Part shown: positions 8,295 through 17,136 of the stretch, in pieces
Layout: each line of letters opens with the position of its first letter
Numbering within the stretch: the first letter of the stretch is position 1
From: VBAS01 sp964508655
GTDB lineage: Bacteria; Bacteroidota; Bacteroidia; Chitinophagales; Chitinophagaceae
Direction of reading: 5' to 3'
Assembly: GCA_964508655.1 (NCBI GenBank)
Contig: CAZDUO010000010.1
Location: forward strand, 3,538 to 67,537
Length of the DNA stretch: 64,000 nt
Position numbers and translations under genes: made by a program
Notes under the pieces: model-generated
What the model was told of the DNA's origin: nothing
Database searches by the model: none
What the model saw: the letters and a program-made list of their open reading frames with translations, nothing else

Positions 8295-9971
8295 ATGAAA
8301 AAGATATTTCAATACACAGGAATTCTTGCTATGGCTGCTGCTGTTATTTCTTCGTGCCATAAAATAGATGTTCCGGTAAAATCCGAGCTGACGCCGGAAA
8401 CATTTCCGCAAACAGAAGCCCAGTATAATGCCGTGATGGGACCTGTCTATACAGCTTTCCGCGACGGATATTCCACAGGCCATTTCTTTTGCAACAGCCA
8501 AACCACCGATGAATCGGTGCTTCCAATTTATGCTACCGACTGGATTGATGGTAACCGCTACCTGCAGCTTCACCGTCACACATGGACAAAAGATCATCCG
8601 AATATCGGTGGCCAATGGAGTTATCTTACCAACCTGATCGGTATTTCCAACCAGACAATCTATATAGTCAGGCAGTCGCCGGAAGGAAGTACAAAGAATA
8701 CAAGTATTGCCGAGTTGAGAACCATGAGGGCATTGTTTTATTTCTATATGCTGGATATGTTTGGCAATGTTCCGCTGGATACATTATATCCCAGCACTGA
8801 ACTGCAGGCCAATGCGCCACGGGCGCAGGTATTCAGCTATGTTGAAAGTGAATTAAAGGCGTCCATTCCTTATTTAAAAACAGCATCAGGCGCTTCTACC
8901 TATGGAAAGCCAAACAGGTATTTGGCTTATGCGCTGCTGGCAAAACTGTATTTGAATGCACAGGTGTATACCGGTACAGCAAAATGGAATGAATGTATTG
9001 CAGCCTGCGACAGTGTAATAAATGCCGGCGGAGGTACGCAATATGTTTTGGAGCCCCGGGCCAGTTACCTGCAAATGTTTTATCCGACAAATGGCCCGTC
9101 AATGAAGGAATTCATATTTGCTATTCCATTCGACCCTGCCACATCAGGCGGTTGGATGTTTTATGCACGATATGACCTGAACAGGAATCTGGGAATCAAG
9201 TACCGTTATTCCGGTTCTACGCCCGGCACCAATGTGGATCCGGTAATCAATCAAACAACAGGAAATGGCTTGATAAATAACAAACCCAGCGGCCCCAGAT
9301 GTACGACCGATGAATTTTATGCCCACTTCAACGATCCCAATGACATCAGGAATAAACAATGGCTTACAGGTTTGCAGTACTGGGATAATGGGAATCCTAT
9401 TATGGTAAAAACTACAAATCTTGGTTATGATCAGTTTTATTCCGGCGGTTCACCTTCAGGCACCTATATTTACCAACTGAACCTGTCCCCGTTAGGCAAC
9501 GGCACCAGGCTGGGCGCCACATCTTATGACCTGGGTAAAGATGAAATAGCCTGGAATACAGGTTACCGTAATATTAAATTCCTGGCCGATCCCAATTCAA
9601 CTACAAGAAACCAGAATAACGATGTGCCCGTGTTCCGTTTTTCAGATATTATATTAATGAAAGCAGAAGCCATTCAAAGAGGAGGTACTCCAACTTCAGG
9701 TCACACTGCACTGTCATTAATTAATATGTTACGTGCGGTTCGTACAACAAGCGCCGCTTTAGGAAGTGTAACACTTGACGACATATACGCTGAACGCTGC
9801 CGGGAATTGAGCTGGGAATGCTGGCACAGGAATGATATGATTCGTTTCGGGAAATATGAAAACCCGTGGGGGCTAAGCAAAACGAACAATGAAACCTATC
9901 GCCGTCTTTTCCCGATTCCAACCGCTGCAATGGCAGCTAACAGCAAATTGGTACAAAACACCGGGTATTAA
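8295..9971 (+). CDS. susD: SusD-like surface glycan-binding lipoprotein
   Basis: A surface lipoprotein that forms the lid of the SusC channel and binds the glycan. The 558-residue protein has a lipoprotein signal with Cys at residue 21 (AVISSC), the SusD/RagB N-terminal TPR region (AELRTMRALFYFYMLDMFG, about 137-155), and the C-terminal RagB domain with ERCRELSWECWHRNDMIRFG near 500, typical of the family. It is co-transcribed with susC and closed by a strong terminator 34 bases downstream. The exact ligand cannot be read from sequence; pectin-derived glycans are inferred from the neighbours. Confidence 0.95.
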   Translation: MKKIFQYTGILAMAAAVISSCHKIDVPVKSELTPETFPQTEAQYNAVMGPVYTAFRDGYSTGHFFCNSQTTDESVLPIYATDWIDGNRYLQLHRHTWTKDHPNIGGQWSYLTNLIGISNQTIYIVRQSPEGSTKNTSIAELRTMRALFYFYMLDMFGNVPLDTLYPSTELQANAPRAQVFSYVESELKASIPYLKTASGASTYGKPNRYLAYALLAKLYLNAQVYTGTAKWNECIAACDSVINAGGGTQYVLEPRASYLQMFYPTNGPSMKEFIFAIPFDPATSGGWMFYARYDLNRNLGIKYRYSGSTPGTNVDPVINQTTGNGLINNKPSGPRCTTDEFYAHFNDPNDIRNKQWLTGLQYWDNGNPIMVKTTNLGYDQFYSGGSPSGTYIYQLNLSPLGNGTRLGATSYDLGKDEIAWNTGYRNIKFLADPNSTTRNQNNDVPVFRFSDIILMKAEAIQRGGTPTSGHTALSLINMLRAVRTTSAALGSVTLDDIYAERCRELSWECWHRNDMIRFGKYENPWGLSKTNNETYRRLFPIPTAAMAANSKLVQNTGY

Positions 9972-10005
9972 TTGCTATCAGTATTGACAGGCAGAGTTAG
10001 ATGAG

Positions 10006-10033
10006 CCCGGGGTGTATGCCCCGGGATTTTTTT
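10006..10033 (+). terminator. Rho-independent terminator after susD
   Basis: A perfect 7-bp GC stem (CCCGGGG / CCCCGGG) with a 6-base loop is followed by seven Ts. It separates susCD from the downstream enzyme genes. Confidence 0.88.
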
Positions 10034-10059
10034 AGCAGAGAAAAAATCCGGAACTACAA

Positions 10060-11280
10060 ATGACCGGTAATGTAAAAGATGTTTATGGAAAAAAAGTCAA
10101 CCCGGGGCGATTGCTGTCCCTGGATGCTTTGCGTGGGTTTGATATGTTCTGGATTGTGAGCGGCGAAGGAATTTTCCATGGGATTGCTTCCGTTATCAAA
10201 CAGAAATATTCGTTGAACCAACGTGTGATTGACTGGCAAATTGAAGTAAACGGCAAACCATCGTTCTTTGAAAAAATATTTGTCAGCATCAGCAACCAGC
10301 TTCACCATTCACCCTGGAGTGGTTTTACTTTTTACGACCTGATTTTTCCCTTGTTCATTTTTATTTCGGGCATCAGCATGACGTATTCCTTCAGCAACCA
10401 GTTGGGAAAAGCAGGAATCAACCTAGCCATTGCCAAAAAAAGTATTTACCGCTCCCTGGTAAAACGAACGCTGATCCTGATTTTTCTCGGTATGGTGGTG
10501 AACGGGGCGCTTCAGTGGCAGGGATATGAAAACACAAGGTTTGCCAGTGTATTGGGAAGAATCGCATTGAGCTGCTTCTTCGCTGCGATAATTTACCTGA
10601 ATGCCTCGCTTCGCTGGCAGATTATCTGGTTTGCCGCTTTATTGACAATATACTGGGCCGCCATGATGCTTGTCCCAGTACCCGGTTCCGGAGCGGGCAT
10701 ACTCACACCCGAAGGAAATCTTGCATCATACATTGACAGATTATTGTTACCGGGGAAACTTCATCGCACTGTTTACGACCCTGAAGGCCTGCTGTCAACT
10801 GCCCCTGCAATTGGTTCGGCAATGCTGGGAATTTTTACCGGGCAATTTTTACGCAGCGAAAGATTTGCTGTGCAGCGCAAACCTTTGTTCCTTTTATTAG
10901 CTGGCATGGCGCTGCTCGCTGCCGGATGGATATGGGGACTTGTTTTCCCTATCAATAAAACGATGTGGACAAGTTCCTTTGTGCTGTATGCAGGCGGGTG
11001 GAGCGTTTTGTTACTGGCGCTGTTCTATTTTATTATTGATGTGTTGCAGGTGAAAAAATGGAGTATGCCGTTTGTGTGGATGGGATGTAACTCCATTCTG
11101 ATATATATAGCGGCGCATGGGCCGGTGAATTTTGAATCCACTTCAGAATTTCTCTTCGGAGGTTTGATAAATAAATTGCCGGAAGTCTGGAAGGGAGCAT
11201 TATTGTGGATAGGTGTGGCAATTATTCAGTTTGCAATATGGTTCTTTCTTTATAAAAGGAAATTATTTTTAAAGTTATAA
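10060..11280 (+). CDS. DUF5009 / heparan-alpha-glucosaminide N-acetyltransferase-like membrane protein
   Basis: A 406-residue multi-pass inner-membrane protein of the DUF5009 group, related to the YeiB/HGSNAT acyltransferases. The signature RLLSLDALRGFDMFWI is at about residues 13-28, and roughly nine to eleven hydrophobic segments follow, ending in a basic tail (YKRKLF). These proteins are common in Bacteroidota polysaccharide loci and are thought to acetylate sugars across the membrane, but the substrate is not established. It starts 27 bases after the susD terminator, so it needs its own promoter or read-through. It could act on an amino sugar or on acetylated pectin fragments; I cannot choose. 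Confidence 0.8.
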   Translation: MTGNVKDVYGKKVNPGRLLSLDALRGFDMFWIVSGEGIFHGIASVIKQKYSLNQRVIDWQIEVNGKPSFFEKIFVSISNQLHHSPWSGFTFYDLIFPLFIFISGISMTYSFSNQLGKAGINLAIAKKSIYRSLVKRTLILIFLGMVVNGALQWQGYENTRFASVLGRIALSCFFAAIIYLNASLRWQIIWFAALLTIYWAAMMLVPVPGSGAGILTPEGNLASYIDRLLLPGKLHRTVYDPEGLLSTAPAIGSAMLGIFTGQFLRSERFAVQRKPLFLLLAGMALLAAGWIWGLVFPINKTMWTSSFVLYAGGWSVLLLALFYFIIDVLQVKKWSMPFVWMGCNSILIYIAAHGPVNFESTSEFLFGGLINKLPEVWKGALLWIGVAIIQFAIWFFLYKRKLFLKL

Positions 11281-11307
11281 AATATCCGGATGTTTTAATT
11301 CATTCAA

Positions 11308-11529
11308 ATGATGATTACATATAAAAAAGCAGGAAATCAGGCACGGGTTTTTCATTTGGGTTTATTGATTTTTCAATCGGAGCTGCTGCATGCGCAATCA
11401 AATGCAGCGCCATCAAAGGCTTTATTACAACACATCGTTTCCGAACCTGCGGCACGGTTTGATATAGAGCCATTGCAGGCCAATGGTAATTACCGGGAAT
11501 TCAGTACTGGTTTCGCAGCCGCCTTATAA
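11308..11529 (+). pseudogene. Short secreted-type ORF, possible N-terminal remnant of a GH89-like enzyme
   Basis: A 73-codon frame with a weak signal-peptide-like start (GLLIFQSELLHAQ) followed by SKALLQHIVSEPAARFDIEP and NGNYREFST. The second part loosely resembles the first residues of bacterial alpha-N-acetylglucosaminidases (GH89), in which a short domain of this pattern opens the mature protein. The frame then stops, and no frame in the 60 bases before the next gene continues it. It sits between the DUF5009 gene and GH28. It could be a decayed gene start or a chance ORF; the GH89 resemblance is weak and made by eye. Confidence 0.3.
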
Positions 11530-11589
11530 AAAGTACCGGGAGAAGGCGGTGATATTATTTTGATTCAATGATTCAGAAATTATAAAAAT

Positions 11590-13221
11590 ATGAGAGCAAA
11601 TAAATTCTGTTTGCTTTTTATCACGCAAATACTGGTGTTAATCGCTTATAGCCAGAAAAAAGATTTTGTCATTACAGCTTACGGCGCAAAGCCCGACGGA
11701 ATTACCAATACTGTTGCTGCTATTCAAAAAGCTATTGATGATGCTTCAGCGGCAGGCGGCGGCAGAGTAGTGGTACCGAGGGGAAGGTTTGTATCCGGCG
11801 TTATTCATTTAAAAACAAATGTGGAGCTGAACATTCATGAAGAAGCAGTATTGCTGGCAAGCACAAACCGGACAGATTATGGACCAAGCCTGCAGGCGTC
11901 TGCGTTCATTGTGGCCGATGGTCAAAGAAATATTTCCATTACTGGCAAAGGATTGATAGACGGACAATGCGAGCTGCTGATCAATGATATTTACATAAAG
12001 CTGAGATCCGGTGAACTGTATGATGATGAATGGAAGGAATTCAACCCCTGGCACCAGCGCAGGCCCAGTGAAAAGAACAGGCCCCGGATGATCCAGTTTA
12101 CAGATTGCGACAGGATAATGGTAAAAAATATACGATTGCAAAACAGTGCCGCCTGGGTGCAGGATTACAAAAACTGCAGCAATATAATCATAGACAGCAT
12201 CCATGTGTTCAGTAATACATTCTGGAATAATGATGGTATTGATCTTACGGATTGCAAAAATGCCAGGATCACAAACTGTCTTATCAATGCTGCTGATGAT
12301 GGCATTTGTTTGAAGTCATCAGACAGGAACAGCCGCTGCGAGAATATTTATATAGCCAACTGCAAAGTGCGTTCAAGCGCCAGCGCTGTAAAATTTGGCA
12401 CAGCATCCTGGGGCGGATTTAAAAAAATTACGGTACATAATATTGAAGTCTACGATACGTACCGTTCAGCAATTGCAATAGAAACAGTTGATGGCGGATT
12501 GCTGGAGGATATTGACGTCAGAAATATTACCGCTGTCAATACCGGCAATGCAATTTTTATTAGATTAGGCCACCGCAACAAAGACAGCGTTTACAGCCGG
12601 CTGAGAAATGTTTATATCGCCAACGTAAAAGTAAAAGTGCCAAAAGAAAAACCGGATAGGGGCTACCCCATGGAAGGCCCCGAACTGAAATACCCGCCGC
12701 AATACAAAGCAGACACATCAGTTAAATATGAAAGTGTATCACCCTGGAATAATTCAGGTATTGACAGCAGCGCTGTACCTTACCCGCATAATGTTTTTCC
12801 ATCTTCCATTACCGGCATACCGGGCCACTATGTGGAAAATGTAACACCGGAAAATATCGAAATCGTTTATGATGGCGGCGCCAGTAAAGAAGTAAATTAT
12901 TTTCCTGCTGATTCACTGCAAAACATCACCGAAGCTATCAATGCTTATCCCGAGTTTTCCATGTTTGGGGAATTGCCGGCCTGGGGATTTTATGTTCGGC
13001 ATGTAAAAGGACTTACGTTGAAGAATATCAAACTAACCAGTCTCAAACCCGATTTTCGTGTTGCCTGTATTTTTGATGATGTGGAAAAACTGAAGCTGGA
13101 TGTTTTTTCTATAACCGCCAACCCAAACCCACCGGTGCTTATTTTGAACAAAGTGAAAAATCATTCACTAAGAAAACTACAATTGCCAGTAAGGGGGAGC
13201 AAGGCAATAAAAATGCAATAA
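11590..13221 (+). CDS. GH28-family pectin hydrolase (polygalacturonase-like), secreted
   Basis: A right-handed beta-helix enzyme expected to cut pectic glycosidic bonds in the periplasm or at the surface. Of 543 residues, the first ~20 form a signal peptide (ending around AYSQ). The mature part opens with the FVITAYGAKPDGITN motif of pectate-lyase/GH28 helices. GH28 active-site motifs are seen as NNDGIDL (about 214-220) and ADDGICLKS (about 235-243). At the third motif it has SASAVKFGTASWGG rather than the usual Gly-His-Gly. The C-terminal 150 residues add a segment not present in minimal GH28 enzymes. Galacturonan is the likely target given uxaCBA nearby, but exo- against endo-action and rhamnogalacturonan specificity cannot be told. 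Confidence 0.85.
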   Translation: MRANKFCLLFITQILVLIAYSQKKDFVITAYGAKPDGITNTVAAIQKAIDDASAAGGGRVVVPRGRFVSGVIHLKTNVELNIHEEAVLLASTNRTDYGPSLQASAFIVADGQRNISITGKGLIDGQCELLINDIYIKLRSGELYDDEWKEFNPWHQRRPSEKNRPRMIQFTDCDRIMVKNIRLQNSAAWVQDYKNCSNIIIDSIHVFSNTFWNNDGIDLTDCKNARITNCLINAADDGICLKSSDRNSRCENIYIANCKVRSSASAVKFGTASWGGFKKITVHNIEVYDTYRSAIAIETVDGGLLEDIDVRNITAVNTGNAIFIRLGHRNKDSVYSRLRNVYIANVKVKVPKEKPDRGYPMEGPELKYPPQYKADTSVKYESVSPWNNSGIDSSAVPYPHNVFPSSITGIPGHYVENVTPENIEIVYDGGASKEVNYFPADSLQNITEAINAYPEFSMFGELPAWGFYVRHVKGLTLKNIKLTSLKPDFRVACIFDDVEKLKLDVFSITANPNPPVLILNKVKNHSLRKLQLPVRGSKAIKMQ

Positions 13222-13233
13222 TGCGCTTTACGC

Positions 13234-13298
13234 ACTGCGAAGATTGCTCTGCAAAGTCTCCGGACTTCGCAGTAGTACGCAGCAAGTCCGGGACTTGC
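13234..13298. repeat. Pair of palindromic hairpin units between GH28 and GH92
   Basis: Two adjacent inverted repeats share an AAGTC...GACTT core. The first has outer arms ACTGCGAAG (13234-13242) and CTTCGCAGT (13265-13273), with AAGTC/GACTT inside. The second is GCAAGTCC (13282-13289) and GGACTTGC (13291-13298). There is no T-tract, so this is not a plain terminator; it resembles a REP-like intergenic repeat. Confidence 0.6.
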
Positions 13299-13314
13299 GG
13301 TTAACAAAGTTGAA

Positions 13315-15678
13315 ATGTTTATAAAAAAATGCTCAATAGCGAACAGAACGATGAAGTGTGCGACGCAACCGAAGCTCAATAGTAGTACCGCAGCCGACTA
13401 CATAAAGAAAGGAATGGCTGTGATTATGCTGTTGCTTTTTTATGTGAACAGCAGGGCACAAAATCTGCTGCAATATGTCCAGCCGGTGTGCGGTACTGCA
13501 CCATCCACAGTACCGGCTGCAATAAAACACAGTGAAACGGGCAGTGAAAAAAATGCCAACACCATCCCGGCCGTTACGCTTCCGTTTGCGATGACACAGT
13601 GGACGCCGCAAACACGGATGACGGAAAACAAGTGCCTGCCGCCTTATTTTTATAATGACAGTTTGCTGAGCGGTTTTCGCGGCACACATTGGATAAGCGG
13701 TTCGTGTATGCAGGATTATGGCAGTTTTACCATCATGCCCGTTGTGGGAAAGTTGAAAACAACAGACTATGTAATTCCTTTTTCTCATACAGATGAAACA
13801 GCAACACCGGCTTATTATAAACTTGATTTACCCGCCTGCAAACTTTCGGTGGAAATGACGGCAACGCTTCGCTGCGGCATGTTGCGTTTTACTATGCAGG
13901 GTAATGATAGTTTGTATCTGCTCATCATGCCCAACAGCGATGAAGCGGCGGGGTTTGTAAAAGTGAATGCAGACAAAGGAGAAGTGTGGGGCTACAACCC
14001 TGCTCACCGTATTTACCAGGGCTGGGGCGAACAGGCGGGCTTTAATGGATGGTTCTATTGCAAAGCGGAAAAGAAGATTGAAGAGAGGGGAACATTCAGC
14101 AGCAAAGAAATTTTTTCTGCTGACAGTATTAAAAATAAAAAAGATGCCGGAGCATATATCGGTTTCCTTTTGAAAAAAGGAGAACAGCTAACTATTCGCA
14201 TAGGCACATCTTTCAGCAGCCTCGAAGGGGCTAAGAAAAATCTTACTGCCGGGCTGGGAAAGAAAAGTTTTGATGAAGTGGTTTTCGAAACAAGAAAAAA
14301 ATGGGAGAGTGCTTTATCCCAGATTACTGTGGAGACGAAAAATGAAAAAGACAAACGGGTTTTTTATACTGCGGTTTATCATGTATTCCAGCATCCGAGA
14401 TTATTTAGTGATGTGGATGGCAGCTATCCGGAGTTTGCAGGCAATTATAAGTTAATGAAGAGGAGCGATGGTCATTATTTCGACGATTTTTCCATGTGGG
14501 ATATTTACCGTGCACAGTTGCCTTTGCTGGAAATCTTACAGCCGTCATTGGTAAATGAGTTTGTCCGCTCCATGATACTGAAAGGACAGCAGGGTGGATG
14601 GCTGCCTGTTTTCCCCTGCTGGAACAACTATACTGCTGCGATGATTGGCGACCATGTTACGGCCTTCATTTCTTCTGCATACAATAAAGGCATCCGCAAG
14701 TATGATGTGAATGCGGCTTATGCCCTGATGAGAAAAAACGCCTTTGAAACACCCGGGAATTTTGAAGAGTATAAAAACGGAATGGGACGAAGAGCGTTAG
14801 CTTCTTATTTGAAATACGGATTCATTCCGATGGAAGACAGTGTGCAGGAAGCATTTCATAAAAATGAGCAGGTAAGCCGAACGCTGGAGTATGCCTACGA
14901 TGATTACGCTTTGAGTATCGTGTCAAAAGGCCTGGGTAAAACAGGCGATTACAAAAAATTGGCGCTTCGTTCAGGCAATTACAAAAATGTATTTCATTCA
15001 TCCGTTGGTATGGCAAAGGGAAGATATGGCAATGGAAAATGGTTTGAAACATTTCATCCCGACAAAAGAGAATTGTACATCACCGAAGGCACACCGCGGC
15101 AATATACTTTTTATGTACCGCATGATATTCCGGGGCTGGCAAAACTGACGGGTGGAACAAAGGCCTTTGAAAATTCGCTGGACAGTTTATTTATTAGAAA
15201 TGAGTACTGGCATGGCAATGAACCGGGACATCACATTCCTTTTCTCTACAACTATACATCATCGCCGTGGAAGGCGCAGCGTGTAGTGAGAAAGATACTC
15301 AGTGAAGAATACGGCGACGGCCCGGGCGGGCTCAGTGGTAATGATGATGCGGGCCAGATGAGCGCCTGGTATGTGTTTGCAGCTATGGGCTTTTACCCCG
15401 TAAACCCGGTTTCGGGCGAATACCTTTTGTGTTCGCCCTTATTTGATAAAGTAACCATCCGGCTGCAGAACGGAAATAAATTTCAAATCATCACGCATAA
15501 ATCAAATGATGAAGCATTGTACATAAGCAAAGTGATGTGGAATGGAAAATTGTATGAAAAGAATTTTATTACATATAAGATGATAATACAGGGAGGCAAC
15601 CTGGACATATGGCTGACCGATAAACCTGCGTCATGGGGAAGCCATGCAAATAACAGGCCTTCGGGTTTAACCAAATAA
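13315..15678 (+). CDS. GH92-family glycoside hydrolase (alpha-mannosidase family), secreted
   Basis: GH92 enzymes are calcium-dependent exo-alpha-mannosidases of Bacteroidota that act in the periplasm. Family marks are LPFAMTQWTPQTR near 82-94, GFRGTHWISGSCMQDYG near 119-135, and the C-terminal NDDAGQMSAWYVFAAMGFYP near 676-695, which carries the general base and calcium-ligand region. The 787-residue length is usual. Start is uncertain: 13315 gives a 33-residue basic leader before the hydrophobic segment, and 13414 (MAVIMLLLFYVNSRAQ) is an alternative; ATG 13351 also fits. It lies 10 bases before the next GH28 gene and so is in the same operon. Mannose is not a normal pectin sugar, so its target here is unclear. 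Confidence 0.88.
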   Translation: MFIKKCSIANRTMKCATQPKLNSSTAADYIKKGMAVIMLLLFYVNSRAQNLLQYVQPVCGTAPSTVPAAIKHSETGSEKNANTIPAVTLPFAMTQWTPQTRMTENKCLPPYFYNDSLLSGFRGTHWISGSCMQDYGSFTIMPVVGKLKTTDYVIPFSHTDETATPAYYKLDLPACKLSVEMTATLRCGMLRFTMQGNDSLYLLIMPNSDEAAGFVKVNADKGEVWGYNPAHRIYQGWGEQAGFNGWFYCKAEKKIEERGTFSSKEIFSADSIKNKKDAGAYIGFLLKKGEQLTIRIGTSFSSLEGAKKNLTAGLGKKSFDEVVFETRKKWESALSQITVETKNEKDKRVFYTAVYHVFQHPRLFSDVDGSYPEFAGNYKLMKRSDGHYFDDFSMWDIYRAQLPLLEILQPSLVNEFVRSMILKGQQGGWLPVFPCWNNYTAAMIGDHVTAFISSAYNKGIRKYDVNAAYALMRKNAFETPGNFEEYKNGMGRRALASYLKYGFIPMEDSVQEAFHKNEQVSRTLEYAYDDYALSIVSKGLGKTGDYKKLALRSGNYKNVFHSSVGMAKGRYGNGKWFETFHPDKRELYITEGTPRQYTFYVPHDIPGLAKLTGGTKAFENSLDSLFIRNEYWHGNEPGHHIPFLYNYTSSPWKAQRVVRKILSEEYGDGPGGLSGNDDAGQMSAWYVFAAMGFYPVNPVSGEYLLCSPLFDKVTIRLQNGNKFQIITHKSNDEALYISKVMWNGKLYEKNFITYKMIIQGGNLDIWLTDKPASWGSHANNRPSGLTK

Positions 15679-15688
15679 AGCTACAGGG

Positions 15689-17128
15689 ATGAAAACATTT
15701 TTAACGTCTTTTGTGATTTTAATTACAACCTTGAGCGCTTACGCTCAAAAAGTTTTCGATGTAAAAGATTTCGGCGCTGCCGGGGATGGTAAAACCGACG
15801 ACGCTGCAGCGATTCAAAAGGCCATTGACGCCTGCCATGCCGCCGGAGGAGGACAGGTGCTGCTGCCTTCCGGAAATATTTTTCTGGCGGGTCCATTCAA
15901 TCTCAAGTCGAATATTGATTTTCATGTGGCGGCCCATGCAAAACTGCTTGCCAATCCCGATGAAAAAGTTTATACCAAAAGCGCTTTTCGCCAGAATCCT
16001 GGTGAGGGTACAATCTGGATCGGCGGCGAGAATTTGGAGGACGTCGCTCTCAGTGGCAATGGCGAAATTGACGGAAACGGTATTTCCTTCATGGGCGAAG
16101 AGTTGGAGGACTCTTATGTGCTGAAGCCGTTCCATGTACTTGACCCGAGGCCGCATGTGCTTACCCTTGTGGGAGGGAAAAATATCCGTATCCGCGATTT
16201 GAAAATTGGCAACTCGGCATACTGGACCATTCATCTTATCGGCTGCCATGATGTGGTGATAAGCGGTATCACCCTGCTCAACAGCCTGAAAGTTCGCAAC
16301 AGTGATGGTATTGACCTGGATCACAGCAAAAATGTGCGCATCAGCGATTGCTATATCGAAAGCGGCGATGATTGTATCTGTTTAAAAAATCGCAGGGAAT
16401 ATGAAGAGTTTGGCCGCTGCGAAAATATTGTAGTTACGAACTGCACGATGACATCAAGAAGCTGTGCCATAAAAATCGGCTCGGAAAATATGGATACCAT
16501 CCGGCAGGTGTTATTCAATAACTGTATCATCAAAAACAGTAACCGCGGTGTAGGTATTCAAAACAGGGATGAGGGTGTAGTGACTGATGTGATATTTTCC
16601 AACATGATCATTGAAAGCCGCCTGTTTTCCGATGTATGGTGGGGCAAGGCCGAACCGATTTACGTGACTGCTTACCGCCGGGCGTCCATCAATCATAAAG
16701 ACGCCAACTGGCGCTTCCCCAAAGGCGCTAAGGAAGGCAGGGTTGGAGCGGTGAAGAACATCTATTTCAACAATATCAAATGTACCGGTGAAAATGGCGT
16801 GTATGTGAGCGGCGAGTCAGCCGGTAAAATATCCAATATTTTTTTTGATAATGTAGATGTGTTCATCAATAAAATCACTAACATTCCCGGAGGTGTTTAC
16901 GACCGCAGGCCAGCCAATGTGGAAGGTTTTGTGAAGGGAAACACTTCCGGATTTTATTTTGATGCGGCAACTAATATCCGTTTGCGAAATTGTACCGTAA
17001 ATTGGGGCGCCAACAGGCCTGCTTACTTTGCTTATGCCGTGTATAGTAAAAAGGTAATCTCGCTAAAACTGGATAGCGTGGCGGGCATCGCTGCGCATAC
17101 GGGTAAACCAGGATTTTTGATAAAATAA
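15689..17128 (+). CDS. GH28-family polygalacturonase, secreted
   Basis: The second GH28 enzyme of the locus, 479 residues. The signal peptide ends near SAYAQ (residue 20), and the mature protein starts FDVKDFGAAGDGKTDD. Active-site motifs are NSDGIDL (about 205-211) and GDDCICLK (about 225-232). At motif III it has SRSCAIKIGSEN, lacking the usual histidine, and it then reads NRGVGIQNR in the region of motif IV. Many Bacteroidota exo-acting GH28 proteins have this layout. It follows GH92 after 10 bases and precedes GH51 by 8 bases, so these three genes are tightly coupled. Likely releases galacturonate from oligogalacturonides or rhamnogalacturonan, but linkage specificity is not visible. Confidence 0.9.
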   Translation: MKTFLTSFVILITTLSAYAQKVFDVKDFGAAGDGKTDDAAAIQKAIDACHAAGGGQVLLPSGNIFLAGPFNLKSNIDFHVAAHAKLLANPDEKVYTKSAFRQNPGEGTIWIGGENLEDVALSGNGEIDGNGISFMGEELEDSYVLKPFHVLDPRPHVLTLVGGKNIRIRDLKIGNSAYWTIHLIGCHDVVISGITLLNSLKVRNSDGIDLDHSKNVRISDCYIESGDDCICLKNRREYEEFGRCENIVVTNCTMTSRSCAIKIGSENMDTIRQVLFNNCIIKNSNRGVGIQNRDEGVVTDVIFSNMIIESRLFSDVWWGKAEPIYVTAYRRASINHKDANWRFPKGAKEGRVGAVKNIYFNNIKCTGENGVYVSGESAGKISNIFFDNVDVFINKITNIPGGVYDRRPANVEGFVKGNTSGFYFDAATNIRLRNCTVNWGANRPAYFAYAVYSKKVISLKLDSVAGIAAHTGKPGFLIK

Positions 17129-17136
17129 AAACTGAT

